Part shown: one piece after another, positions 1 to 9,105 of the stretch | Position numbering within the stretch: the first letter of the stretch is position 1 | How the letters are laid out: each line of letters opens with the position of its first letter | Assembly: GCF_021729145.1 (NCBI RefSeq) | Contig: NZ_JAJSLW010000009.1 | Location: 1-64,000, forward strand | Source: Membranihabitans maritimus | GTDB lineage: Bacteria > Bacteroidota > Bacteroidia > Chitinophagales > Saprospiraceae | Reading direction: 5' to 3' | DNA: 64,000 bases | Made by a program: the position numbers and the translations under genes | Notes under the pieces: generated by a model | What the model saw: the letters and a program-made list of their open reading frames with translations, nothing else | The model's database searches: none | What the model was told of the DNA's origin: nothing

Positions 1-2
1 GC

Positions 3-514
3 ATCGGGTGGTCGCCAAAGAATTTTTTGTCCAAATTGAATAACTCCCTCACTAAATCCTTTCAGTAGAAATTGCTGATAAAATTGTTGGTTCTGATTAT
101 AATTTTGTAGCAATTGATTCAGATTTACGTACTTTTTCGACTCTAAATAATCAATGGATAATTGCCAGCCAGTTTGTGATGAATTATCGGATAGGGGAAG
201 TGCCTTTTTATCATTTATCATTATTGGGTGGCAATAAAATTATGAGGGGGTTTTATGAAGGGAGATATAGAGGTAATAATCTGTGGGCTATACAATGTGA
301 ACTAAGAATACCCATTTTTAAGCGGTTTTTTATGGCTCCATTTATTTCAACGGGTGATGTTTTTAGTTTTGAAGATTATGATCTGGTTTTGAAATGGGCT
401 GGGGGAGCAGGGATAAGGTATATTTTGAACCGCGAAAAGAGAGTTAATATTAGATTTGATATCGCGCATGGTGAAGAGTTCCAATTTTATTTGACCGTGT
501 TGGAAGCATTTTAA
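3..514 (+). pseudogene. Omp85/BamA-like outer-membrane barrel protein, 3' end, apparent frameshift
   Basis: This is the C-terminal part of a surface-antigen (D15/Omp85-type) beta-barrel protein, cut by the window edge. The frame ending at 514 contains a GG-x-K-I-M-R-G-F-Y-E-G-R-Y-R-G-N block like the Omp85 signature GG....RGF, alternating hydrophobic strands, and a C-terminal Phe as expected for a barrel inserted by the Bam machinery. That frame is open back to 56, where TAA at 53-55 stops it. The next frame (3-65) is also protein-like and reads ...FLSKLNNSLTKSF. One extra T in the TTT run at 60-62 would join the two smoothly (..LTKSF-SVEIADK..). I infer a 1-base frameshift, real or from assembly. 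The barrel family call is fairly safe; its partner and cargo are unknown. Confidence 0.6.
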
Positions 515-531
515 TGGAATAAAGTAATAAA

Positions 532-1239
532 GTGGAAAGTAGATATAATACGTTGGTGAGCATTATTATACCTGTCCTAAATGAGGAGGAAGGGATTGCT
601 GACCAATTAAAATATCTCATGGCCCATGGAAAAGAGGCTGAGATTATTTTGGTAGATGGCGGTAGTGATGATTCTACCGTCGCAATTGCCCAGGATTTCC
701 CGGTAAAAATTTACAGTTCGGGGAAAGGAAGGGCCGCTCAAATGAATTTAGGTGCTCAAAAGGCTTCAAGAGATATTTTGTATTTCCTTCATGCAGATGC
801 GAAACCTCCGGAGACTTTTATCGAAGATATTTACAGTTCTCTCTTGCAGGGATTTGACGCCGGTTGTTTCAAAATGGATTTTCAGGATGGTCCAGTCTTA
901 ATGAAGTTAAATGGATTTCTCTCAAAATTCAATATGGGATGGACAGGTGGGGGAGATCAAAGCCTTTTTTTATTTAAAAGTGTGTTTGAAGAAATTGGAG
1001 GTTTCGATGAGAACTTTACAATTATGGAAGATTTTGATATTGTAGATAGGTTAAAAAATTATGGTAAGTTCCAGGTGATAAATAACGATATTAAAGTCAG
1101 TACCCGTAAATACAATCAAAATTCCTATTTGAAAGTGCAATGTGCCAATATTTTAGTATATAATATGTACCGTCTTGGCTATAGTCAAGAACAATTGACC
1201 AATACATATCAACGGATGCTAAATGATATCCGCCATTAA
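532..1239 (+). CDS. family 2 glycosyltransferase (TIGR04283-like)
   Basis: This 235-residue GT-A fold transferase starts SIIIPVLNEEEGI and carries the nucleotide-sugar motif DGGSDDST near residue 40, HADAKPP in place of a classical DXD, and GGFDENFTIMEDFD with the ED pair for acceptor activation. Length and motif order fit the rSAM/selenodomain-associated transferase 2 group (TIGR04283). Donor and acceptor are unknown. No membrane segment is seen, so it is probably a cytoplasmic or peripheral enzyme. The start is GTG, 17 bases after the barrel gene, which suggests cotranscription. No radical-SAM partner lies within the window. Confidence 0.8.
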   Translation: MESRYNTLVSIIIPVLNEEEGIADQLKYLMAHGKEAEIILVDGGSDDSTVAIAQDFPVKIYSSGKGRAAQMNLGAQKASRDILYFLHADAKPPETFIEDIYSSLLQGFDAGCFKMDFQDGPVLMKLNGFLSKFNMGWTGGGDQSLFLFKSVFEEIGGFDENFTIMEDFDIVDRLKNYGKFQVINNDIKVSTRKYNQNSYLKVQCANILVYNMYRLGYSQEQLTNTYQRMLNDIRH

Positions 1240-1687
1240 TGGGAACCTAAATTTATTTTATTCACGATACTGGAAACACGGGACACAATAATTATTTTCT
1301 GTAAATATCAGCAGCTACCATTTTTCAATATACCTCCATATCCATTAGAGATGTACTTGCCAACTCATTTGACAATGGTAATTTTGTTTTCATAAAGATC
1401 CTATTATTATTTAATCAAGGTGGCTATTTTTTGCTGAACTTCATTCGTCTTCGTGTAATAATACCATTTTTGGCTATGACTTCAAGCCGGTCATAGGTAT
1501 CGTTTTTCCTATAACTACATTCAAGTGTATGTTTTAATATTGATTTTAAATTTTGTCATTGATTTATATGTTGGTTTTTTTGATTGAAAATAAACACAAT
1601 TATGTATTTTAATGTTAAATAATTTAAATTTATAAAATTAAAATACTATTTTATGAAAGTCTGATTGTTTAATTTAAAATCTGTGTT
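1240..1687. other. intergenic, 448 bp; possible minus-strand gene remnant
   Basis: No full gene is present. On the minus strand an open stretch of 43 codons (1555 to 1424) reads like protein (..DTYDRLEVIAKNGIITRRR.. ending FSKK) but has no start codon, so it may be the tail of a decayed gene. It contains the inverted repeat CTATGAC/GTCATAG (1474-1480/1490-1496). The last 120 bases are very AT-rich and probably hold the promoter of the next gene. Confidence 0.3.
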
Positions 1688-2152
1688 ATGGAAGAGCATA
1701 TTATTCGTCCCAGAATTTTTCATAGATGGGTTCGCAGAGTGATACTATTCTTAATTTTTGCTTCATTTATTGTGGGGCTGGTAGAATTGAGATCTATTTT
1801 GCTCTCGGGTTTCCGATCCCCATTTGAGCTTGGAGATTACCGGTTTGTCTTTTCCTTTTTATTTACTCTTTCAATGATTTTGGTCTATTACGATCAAGAG
1901 CGTAAGTCTCAGTTTTATATAAGATGGGATAGAGAAAATGTCTTTTATAAATTGGACTCTGGGCCTGAAGATAAAGTAGATTTAAGCCGGGTTAATAGTG
2001 TAAATGCTAATTATTCAAAAGTGTTTTTCTATATGAAAGACGGAACCACGAAAATGGTTAATTTTCATTCATTAAATCCTCGTTTTAAAGATGTACAGGA
2101 AGTGATTTCAATTAACGAAACGTTGGGTTTTCGAAGACTATTGGATATATAA
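1688..2152 (+). CDS. hypothetical membrane protein, two TM segments
   Basis: I do not recognise this 154-residue protein. Two hydrophobic helices (about residues 17-38 and 52-69) are followed by a soluble C-terminal domain of about 80 residues with alternating strands (FYIRWDRENVFYK, SKVFFYMKDGTTKMVNF). That arrangement resembles small bacterial PH-like membrane-associated proteins. The N-terminus is positively charged (RPRIFHRWVRR), which favours an inside orientation. It stands alone, with intergenic space on both sides. The ATG start gives a full-length hydrophobic hairpin. Confidence 0.55.
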   Translation: MEEHIIRPRIFHRWVRRVILFLIFASFIVGLVELRSILLSGFRSPFELGDYRFVFSFLFTLSMILVYYDQERKSQFYIRWDRENVFYKLDSGPEDKVDLSRVNSVNANYSKVFFYMKDGTTKMVNFHSLNPRFKDVQEVISINETLGFRRLLDI

Positions 2153-2377
2153 TGCGTTTGAAAGTATATTCCGGTGTAGTGTAACCACGTTTTATGTTAA
2201 TTAGATTTATTACTCTTAGTTTAATTAAAAATAAGGTATTTTCTTCCAACAAATTCCATGATCTTTTGTATTGCTAATAGAATTAGTTTTAGGATACTTT
2301 TGAAAGGAATTTGATAATATACTAATGCGAAAAGTATTTTTCTTATTTTTGGCGTTAATATTATATATTTAGGTAAT

Positions 2378-2962
2378 ATGAAGAAAATAGAACTGGATAT
2401 AATCGCCTTGTCTCATTCGGTTACACAATCAAATAACTATGCAGTGGTTCTTGGGGAACAAGAGGGGATGAGAAGGTTGCCGATTGTAATAGGAGGTTTT
2501 GAAGCGCAGGCTATTGCCGTTGCTATGGAGCGAATGACTCCCACACGTCCTTTAACTCACGACCTGTTTAAGAATACACTTAATACCTTCAAGGTTAATC
2601 TTAAAGAAATTATTATAAATGACTTGTTAGACGGAGTATTTTACGCAAAACTAATTTGTGAGCAAAATGGAGAAGTTATAGAAATTGATTCGCGAACTTC
2701 AGATGCTTTGGCACTTGCTGTTCGATTTAACTGTCCCGTTTTTACATATGAGTTTATTTTGGAGAATGCTGGAGTGATTCTTGAGGGCGATGAAGCTAAA
2801 AAAGAAAAGGTATCGCACAGTCAACAATCTCGTAAAAAGGGGTTGGAATCCTATTCTATGGATACTTTGAACAAAATGCTGGATGAAGCCATTGAAAAAG
2901 AAGACTATGAAAAAGCGGCGAAAATCAGAGACGAAATATCAAGAAGATCCAAGGAATCGTAA
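2378..2962 (+). CDS. bifunctional nuclease domain (DUF151) protein with UVR motif
   Basis: Residues 1-140 match the bifunctional nuclease (BFN/DUF151) family: VLGEQEGMRRLPIVIGGFEAQAIA near residue 25, RPLTHDLF near 57, and IDSRTSDALALAVRFNCPVF near 105. Residues about 160-190 form a UvrB/UvrC-interaction (UVR) helical hairpin (LNKMLDEAIEKEDYEKAAKIRDEI). The fusion is common in Bacteroidota. Family members have been reported to cleave DNA and RNA, but the role here is unknown. A TATTTTTG box at 2344-2351 lies a suitable distance upstream and fits the Bacteroidota -7 consensus TAnnTTTG. Confidence 0.85.
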   Translation: MKKIELDIIALSHSVTQSNNYAVVLGEQEGMRRLPIVIGGFEAQAIAVAMERMTPTRPLTHDLFKNTLNTFKVNLKEIIINDLLDGVFYAKLICEQNGEVIEIDSRTSDALALAVRFNCPVFTYEFILENAGVILEGDEAKKEKVSHSQQSRKKGLESYSMDTLNKMLDEAIEKEDYEKAAKIRDEISRRSKES

Positions 2963-3004
2963 GGTTTAAATCCTTAATCGAAAGTAAATTAATCTAGAAA
3001 AGGG

Positions 3005-3961
3005 TTATTTCCGGTAGTGTCTTTTTAAATTATTTAAAATAGAATTGGGAACTTTGAGAGCGGTGCCGTGTCGCAATCCTTTGGGAAAGGAAATCTGGTC
3101 GGAAATATTTTCCCAGTCTTGCCAATTGGTTGTTTTAAGAGCTCCCATTTTATGGCGCGTATATTCATCATAGTACAAGATCCATTCATTTGAATGGATT
3201 AATTTGATAATCGTTGGGCCCTCTACCCAGTTCACCGAAAAAGGTTGACTTGCATTAGAATATCCTTTATGGAGATATAGACTTTTCGTAAGCCGAAGGT
3301 TTTTCATGGGGGTTGGTCTCTTGGTTTCGTCTTTCACAATCATATAGAATTCTCCTCCTACTTTTTTTATCACTCCGTCAATTACATTAAAACCGTCATC
3401 AAATAAGAGTTTTACAGGAGAAAAGTCTTCAAAGTCTTTTGTGGTAGTGTAGTACATTCTGTGATTGTAATTTTTGTCTCCGGTATGGTCAGTTTGAGGG
3501 AATTTTCCCGGAATGGTGGTTGACCAATAAATCATATATTCTCCAGATATTTCATCATAAAATAATTCCGGAGCCCAACAGTTCAAAGCTTCTTCTTCGT
3601 GTTTCATGACGGGTAAAAATCGCTGGTCGGACCAATTAATCAAGTCTTTGGATTTGGCATATCCTATCCCTTTTTCTCCCCAACTTACTGTCCAGACCAT
3701 ATGAAAATAGCCATCTCTACCGATTATTAAGCAGGGATCTCTCATTAGCTTATCTTTCCCCACCACGGGTGTCAAAATAGATTCATTGTCATTGATAGGG
3801 AGCCAGTGTAATGCATCTTTACTATAAGCCAGGTGCAAACCATCTTCCCCATTGTTGATAAAATATGAAAAAATATACGCAGAGTCACCCTGAGAAAATG
3901 AAGAATGTGACACAATTAATGAAGTTATAAGAAATAAAGGTAATGCCCTGAAATATATCAT
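3005..3961 (-). CDS. GH43-like secreted glycosidase
   Basis: This 318-residue protein has a signal peptide (hydrophobic to about residue 23, SHSSFSQ). The rest reads as a five-bladed beta-propeller of the GH43 clan: DGLHLAYSKDALHW, LMRDPCLIIGRDGYFHMVWT (the RDP acid motif), INWSDQRFLPV, LNCWAPELFYD and EFYMIVKDET. Known members remove arabinose, xylose or galactose side chains from plant or algal glycans. The substrate cannot be read from sequence. It is not beside a SusC/D pair, so it is a stand-alone glycosidase, probably periplasmic or exported. Confidence 0.75.
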   Translation of the reverse strand: MIYFRALPLFLITSLIVSHSSFSQGDSAYIFSYFINNGEDGLHLAYSKDALHWLPINDNESILTPVVGKDKLMRDPCLIIGRDGYFHMVWTVSWGEKGIGYAKSKDLINWSDQRFLPVMKHEEEALNCWAPELFYDEISGEYMIYWSTTIPGKFPQTDHTGDKNYNHRMYYTTTKDFEDFSPVKLLFDDGFNVIDGVIKKVGGEFYMIVKDETKRPTPMKNLRLTKSLYLHKGYSNASQPFSVNWVEGPTIIKLIHSNEWILYYDEYTRHKMGALKTTNWQDWENISDQISFPKGLRHGTALKVPNSILNNLKRHYRK

Positions 3962-4074
3962 CTTAATAAGATTCCTTTTGTGAATGAGAAATTACACTTG
4001 AAATTTTTTAAAAATATAAGGATTTAGTGGGAATATTATACCTTTAAACATTTAAAACTTGAAGTATTTAATAT

Positions 4075-5184
4075 ATGGCGAGCAAAACTGCTTCCAAATT
4101 ATTTATTGCAGTAGTTACAATAGGAGTTATGTATATACTCCAGGGGGTTCTTGTGCCATTGCTTTTTGCAATCCTAACTTCAATAGTCCTTTATCCCTTG
4201 ACAGCCAGATTGGAAAAGTTGAAAATCCCGAGGGCTTTGGCATCTATTATTTCCGTTGTATTCTCTATTGTGGTTTTGGCCGGATTAATTTGGTTTATCG
4301 TCAACCAGGTAATCGTAATTGGAAAAGTCGATTATCAATTTCAGGAAAAATATACCCAAGCGATTAATGCGTTGGAGAAGTTTTTTTTAAATCAATTTGG
4401 TCTTGAGCCTACGGATATGTGGGATTGGTTGAAAAAGGAGTCGCAGAATATGATCTCCAGTGCCACCTCATATCTCACGAGTTTCTTCGGCTCAGCGGGG
4501 TCTACTTTAGCGAATTTTGTGTTGATGCCCCTGTATATATACTTTATCTTATATTTCCGTGATTTCTTCGTTGAATTTTTTTATCGGGCTTTTGATCATA
4601 TAGAATCTGATAAAGTTCACAGGGTATTGGTAAGGATCTATTATGTTATTCAAAGCTATATTGTAGGACTCGTAACAGTAATGGCCATCGTCGCGGTACT
4701 CAATACCCTTGGGCTATTGATTTTGGGTATAGAATATGCATGGTTTTTTGGGATTCTTGCCGCCTTGTTGTTATTGATCCCTTATATTGGGATCGCTATA
4801 GGCTCCATTTTACCCGCTTTATTTGCCCTTGCTACTATGGACAACGGTTGGTACGCATTGGGAGTGATCATTTGGTTTCAGATTGTACAATTTTTTGAAG
4901 GAAATTTTATTACGCCCAATATAGTCGGGGGAAAAGTGAGTATCAACCCTATGGCAGCAATTATTTCCCTCTTATTAGGGGGGATGCTTTTCGGTTTAAT
5001 GGGACTAATCTTAGCTTTACCACTGGTGGCGGTGATAAAGGTCGTATTTGATGCCAGTGAGGATTGGCAGGCTATTGGGTTCGTCTTAGGAGAACCTTCT
5101 GATCATCATTTATCCAAAGTGAGAAAAAGTAAAAGAAGACGGAAATGGACGATCCCAGGGATCTATAGAAACCGGGAAAAATAA
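4075..5184 (+). CDS. AI-2E family (PerM/TqsA-type) permease
   Basis: This 369-residue protein has about eight hydrophobic segments, a long soluble loop in the first half, and the late block PYIGIAIGSILPALFAL followed by EGNFITPNIVGGKVSINPMAAIISLLLGG. That block is the hallmark of the AI-2E transporter (UPF0118) superfamily. Members export autoinducer-2 or act as ion antiporters; the substrate here is not known. The C-terminus is very basic (KVRKSKRRRK). It is divergent from the GH43-like gene, with a shared 113-bp AT-rich promoter region between them. Confidence 0.88.
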   Translation: MASKTASKLFIAVVTIGVMYILQGVLVPLLFAILTSIVLYPLTARLEKLKIPRALASIISVVFSIVVLAGLIWFIVNQVIVIGKVDYQFQEKYTQAINALEKFFLNQFGLEPTDMWDWLKKESQNMISSATSYLTSFFGSAGSTLANFVLMPLYIYFILYFRDFFVEFFYRAFDHIESDKVHRVLVRIYYVIQSYIVGLVTVMAIVAVLNTLGLLILGIEYAWFFGILAALLLLIPYIGIAIGSILPALFALATMDNGWYALGVIIWFQIVQFFEGNFITPNIVGGKVSINPMAAIISLLLGGMLFGLMGLILALPLVAVIKVVFDASEDWQAIGFVLGEPSDHHLSKVRKSKRRRKWTIPGIYRNREK

Positions 5185-5415
5185 AACTATTAAGGCTCTA
5201 ATCACTTATTATTTCTGAGACTGTAAGATTCAGTTATGGATTTTGATTCCATTCCATTGATATAAAAGTGGTATTCTATTTCATTATTCTATAAGAAATT
5301 ATCAATTGGTAAATATTCCCTTTTGTCAAGTTTGAATGCAAGACATCAGCGCTATGTATAGTTGTATTTTAGCTGAAAACATGTCAACTTTTTAAAGGAA
5401 TCTTTTGCAGGTAGA

Positions 5416-7266
5416 TTATTGATAGCCTCTTGCTTGCAGGGAATATAATTCTGCATACATGCCATTGCGAATCATAAGTTCTTCGTGCGATCCATCCTCT
5501 ATTAATTTACCGTCATTTAAAAAGAGAATTCGATCTGCCATCCGGACAGTAGAAAATCTATGTGAGATTATTACAGCGGATTTGCCATCCATAAGTTCAG
5601 TAAATCGTTCAAAGACCTTGTGTTCCGCTCTGGCGTCCAAAGCTGAAGTGGGTTCGTCAAGTATTATAATTTTGGCATCTCTCATATAGGCCCGTGCTAA
5701 TGCGATTTTCTGCCATTGTCCTCCTGAAAGGTCAATCCCATCTTCGAATCGCCTGCCGAGTATTTGATCCAATCCCCCGGGTAACGAAGAAATAACTTCT
5801 GACGCCAAACTTTTTTCAGCAGCATTTTCTATCCGAGTATCCCATTCAACGGTATCACCATTTTTGCTATCCATAATTTCTACATTACCGATAGAAATAT
5901 TTTCTCTGGCCGTAAAGTGTAGGCGTATATAATCCTGAAATATAATACCAATATTGCGTCGTAAATCAGATAGGTCTATATCTTTTAGATTTATGTCATC
6001 AATAAAGATATTTCCTTCGCTGGGATCATATAGTCGGGCCAATAATTTGACCAGCGTTGTTTTCCCGGCGCCGTTTTCCCCTACCAGTGCAATTTTTTCG
6101 TTGGGAGCGAGAGTAAAAGATAAGTCTTTAATGGCATATTTATCCGTATTTGGGTATCGAAAGCTGACATTTTCAAATCGAAATCCTTTCACTATGGGTG
6201 CAGGAAAAGGTTGCTTATTTTCTTTATCAACTATATTGGGTTGTATTGCAAAAAAATCAAATAGGTCTGACAGGTAAAGGGAATGGGAAGATATCTGGGA
6301 AAATCTGAGCATAATACCTTGAAGACCTGATTGCATTTTTTTAAATGATCCCGATAAGAAAGTCAAGGTACCTAGTGTGATCGTGCCACTGACCGTCTGG
6401 AGAATGATCACGATATAGGCTCCATAATAGGCTATAGTCCCGATTGAAGAGAGAATACCGGCCCAGGTAGATTTTTTTATTGCTAATTTCCGGTTCACTT
6501 CGTAATATTTATGAGCCAAAATCCTGAATTGCCGGGCCAGGTGATTGGCCAGGTTGAAAATTTTAACTTCCTTGGCTGATTCATTCGAAGCACCCAGATA
6601 TCTCAAATAGTCCAACTCTCGTCGTTCCTGGGTCCAGGAACGAGTTATAGAATATGTACGCATATTAAAATGCAATTCTCCGATAAAAGATGGTATCACA
6701 GCGATTATAAGCAGTAGAATTAGCCACGGACTAAAAAGTACCAGTCCTACTCCCAATGAAATTAGAGAAATAATTTCCTGTAATTGTGTTAGCACCAGGG
6801 ATAGTAGTATGGTACGGCTGGTTGTTTGCTGCCGTGCCCGTTCCATTTTATCGTAAAAGTCGGCATTTTCGAACTGGTATAGATCCAGGGATGCTGCATG
6901 GTGGATGATATCTTCAGAAACCTTGTTGCTGAATAAGTCTCCCAATAAACCATCTATCAGACTGATTCCCTGACGGAGAAGAATTTGCAGGACCGCCAGG
7001 CCTCCTTCTATGAATAGCAATCGCCATAGATAGGTTTTGTCAGAATCAGGTTGGTCGATCAACCATACAATGGTGTCAATAATTTCTTTCCCGACTAATA
7101 GGATGGCTAATGGTAATACAGATGCTATTACTCTAAGGATAATATTCGCAACCGTAAGTTGCTTATTCGTATTCCAAATTAGACGAATAAATTTGGGGAG
7201 ATTTCCCAGCGCTTTCCATTGATCTGAAAAGGATAATTTTGTTTTTTCGATTCGGTGAACACTCAT
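5416..7266 (-). CDS. ABC transporter, fused permease and ATPase
   Basis: This 616-residue half-transporter of the exporter type has an N-terminal six-helix membrane domain to about residue 330. The nucleotide-binding domain follows: Walker A GENGAGKTT near 392, Q-loop FQDYIRLHFTARENI, signature LSGGQ near 510, Walker B IIILDEPTSALD near 534, and the H-loop IISHRFSTV. It presumably works as a homodimer in the inner membrane. The substrate is unknown and no partner half-transporter is adjacent. The ATG start (MSVHRIEK) is clear. Confidence 0.9.
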   Translation of the reverse strand: MSVHRIEKTKLSFSDQWKALGNLPKFIRLIWNTNKQLTVANIILRVIASVLPLAILLVGKEIIDTIVWLIDQPDSDKTYLWRLLFIEGGLAVLQILLRQGISLIDGLLGDLFSNKVSEDIIHHAASLDLYQFENADFYDKMERARQQTTSRTILLSLVLTQLQEIISLISLGVGLVLFSPWLILLLIIAVIPSFIGELHFNMRTYSITRSWTQERRELDYLRYLGASNESAKEVKIFNLANHLARQFRILAHKYYEVNRKLAIKKSTWAGILSSIGTIAYYGAYIVIILQTVSGTITLGTLTFLSGSFKKMQSGLQGIMLRFSQISSHSLYLSDLFDFFAIQPNIVDKENKQPFPAPIVKGFRFENVSFRYPNTDKYAIKDLSFTLAPNEKIALVGENGAGKTTLVKLLARLYDPSEGNIFIDDINLKDIDLSDLRRNIGIIFQDYIRLHFTARENISIGNVEIMDSKNGDTVEWDTRIENAAEKSLASEVISSLPGGLDQILGRRFEDGIDLSGGQWQKIALARAYMRDAKIIILDEPTSALDARAEHKVFERFTELMDGKSAVIISHRFSTVRMADRILFLNDGKLIEDGSHEELMIRNGMYAELYSLQARGYQ

Positions 7267-7317
7267 GTAAGATATATAGACGATAGAAAGAAAAAATGGT
7301 TTAAGAAGGGGGTAATT

Positions 7318-8310
7318 TTATTTATGATTGATATCCATGGCTTCTTTCCTTGACTTTATGTTGAGTTTGGTGTAAATATTACTTACATGAGATTTAACCG
7401 TGCTAATACCTATGTTACATTCCTCCGAAATCTCTTTATTTGATTTTCCGGACTGCAAAAGTTTGAATATTTTTCGCTCCTGTATACTGAGATCATGAAT
7501 AGGATGTTTGCGTTTGATTGTTGGAAAAATATATAAAGTCGTCAATATTCCAATTCCGAAAAATAGTAAGGCGATCCATACATAATGTAGGCTATGAGCA
7601 GGGTTTCGTAAATCTATTTGTTTCCTAAATATATCAAAATACAGTGATTTTTCATTTTCCCATTTTTGTAAATATTGCTCATAGAACTCTCTGTGAGCAG
7701 TATAATTGGCTTCAAAACTACTTTGGTATATGGCGTATAGAGAAACCAGCGGGTTTTCAGAGGTATCCGCTATGGTTCGGAGTTTTTCATTGACGGCTTT
7801 GGAAATTAAATCTCTTTTCAACGGGGTGCCGGTGATTTCCCTGTTTTCCTCAAGTTCGGTAATTTTATTAATCATGAGTAGTTTGTCATTGTCTGGTGAA
7901 TTGGTGATTTCCAGGCTATCAAACAAGGTCGCAGTTCTACCTAAGGATTTAATATTGAATTGGGAATGACGGTGAGCCATAATAAATAGATGATTTTCAT
8001 CTTGGCCACCTATAATTAAAGAAGCAGGAGGACTACCCACTTTGGAAAGGTGTATCCTGTAAAGCCCGTCTTTTTTTGGCAGGAATGTTGTTTTTATTGA
8101 AAAGTAGCCCTGACTGTCAATCCTTACTTTGTCAATGATCATATTGCTTGACATAGTGTACATATCATTCATACTGGGTATTTGACTCAAAAAGACAAAT
8201 TTTTGCCAGCTGGAGTCCACGTCAAGTTGTCCTGTTATTTGACATTGAATATTTGTGGTGAGAAAAATTGGAATAAGGAGAACTGATACACCTCTGATAT
8301 ATATCCACAT
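7318..8310 (-). CDS. membrane-anchored LuxR-type transcriptional regulator
   Basis: This 330-residue one-component regulator has an N-terminal signal/anchor segment (residues 1-24), a 200-residue putative periplasmic sensor region and a transmembrane helix at about 244-267 (YVWIALLFFGIGILTTLYIF). A cytoplasmic LuxR/GerE helix-turn-helix follows at about 275-325 (LSIQERKIFKLLQSGKSNKEI, GISTVKSHVSNIYTKL). The early part (ITGQLDVDSSWQKFVFLSQIP) resembles DUF4369-like beta domains of Bacteroidota, but I am not sure. It follows the secreted-protein gene by 29 bases, so the two are probably one operon and the secreted protein may be linked to what it senses. Confidence 0.8.
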   Translation of the reverse strand: MWIYIRGVSVLLIPIFLTTNIQCQITGQLDVDSSWQKFVFLSQIPSMNDMYTMSSNMIIDKVRIDSQGYFSIKTTFLPKKDGLYRIHLSKVGSPPASLIIGGQDENHLFIMAHRHSQFNIKSLGRTATLFDSLEITNSPDNDKLLMINKITELEENREITGTPLKRDLISKAVNEKLRTIADTSENPLVSLYAIYQSSFEANYTAHREFYEQYLQKWENEKSLYFDIFRKQIDLRNPAHSLHYVWIALLFFGIGILTTLYIFPTIKRKHPIHDLSIQERKIFKLLQSGKSNKEISEECNIGISTVKSHVSNIYTKLNIKSRKEAMDINHK

Positions 8311-8339
8311 ACTTATAAATATATAATATCTTTTATAAA

Positions 8340-8786
8340 TTATTCATTTGATGTTGTTGATATATTGACATGTCCTTTACTTTTTTCTGTTTTTATTGTT
8401 ACTTTCCAATCACCTGGTATAGGGTTCTCGAAAACTTTTACAATTCTCCCTTCAACCGTTTCCTTTGGTTTACTAAAGCGACTTTTTTCAGGGTCTGTTT
8501 TATCATCTACTTGGGTCCCTACAGAATAATTTCCAATTTTCTTTTTTCGGGGGTCATATAATTCAATAGAAATATCTCCCTGCCAAATTGAGCTGGAAAC
8601 AGTAATTCCTAATTGTTTGAGACCTGGTGCAATTGGAATTGAAATTTCGAAAGTATTTGATTCTCCTGTTAATTGAATTTCCCTGTTAAGATTGAAAGAT
8701 GAATGTTGGGCGGTAATAGATAGTGTAGAAAGGAACATCAAAATCGATACCTGTAAAATGGATAAAATTTTTGTTTTCATGACCAT
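8340..8786 (-). CDS. small secreted beta-sandwich-like protein
   Basis: This 148-residue protein has a clear signal peptide ending near ..LSITAQ. The mature part alternates beta strands (FEISIPIAPGLKQLGITVSS, GDISIELYDPRKKKIGNY, IPGDWKVTIKTEKSKGHVNI). The segment from GDISIELYDP to PGDWKV resembles the pre-peptidase C-terminal or P-domain jelly-roll seen on many secreted Bacteroidota proteins. It is the first gene of a probable two-gene unit with the LuxR-type regulator. Two in-frame ATGs (MVM) lie two codons apart and the choice does not affect the mature protein. Confidence 0.55.
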   Translation of the reverse strand: MVMKTKILSILQVSILMFLSTLSITAQHSSFNLNREIQLTGESNTFEISIPIAPGLKQLGITVSSSIWQGDISIELYDPRKKKIGNYSVGTQVDDKTDPEKSRFSKPKETVEGRIVKVFENPIPGDWKVTIKTEKSKGHVNISTTSNE

Positions 8787-9105
8787 AAGCTTTTTTCGTT
8801 TGAATTATGTAATCCAAAGTTATTTTGACTTTCATTGTTTTGCAAAAAACAAACGGATGAAAAAGGGACTATAAAAGTGCTAAAAATGGATACGAGTTAG
8901 TTTTTTATTAATTTACAAGGTGTTTTTAGAATAATCGGTCAGAATATATCTATTGCTTTTATAGTGTCTTCAAAGATGGGTATGTTTTAATTAGGATGGG
9001 TGTTTTGCTTTTTTACGATTTTGTTATAAAATATTCTTTAGTAATAATTTATTTAGCAAAAATAATTTTATTATAGAGGAATTGTTATAATGTAAATACT
9101 GTAAT
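8787..9105. other. intergenic, 319 bp, divergent promoters
   Basis: This stretch lies between the minus-strand secreted-protein gene and the plus-strand lipoprotein gene. It is AT-rich and presumably holds both promoters. I see no convincing reading frame, RNA gene or strong hairpin. Confidence 0.5.

Noticed and set aside
532-1239. A selenium link, since the glycosyltransferase family is named selenodomain-associated and a PurM/SelD-fold protein lies at 51226
   Set aside because: The two genes are 50 kb apart, the PurM-like protein lacks the SelD N-terminal Cys/Sec motif, and there is no selA, selB or radical-SAM partner in the window.
4059-4367. A 102-codon frame overlapping the AI-2E permease start
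   Set aside because: It is a shifted reading of the permease gene, whose own frame has full-length family conservation.
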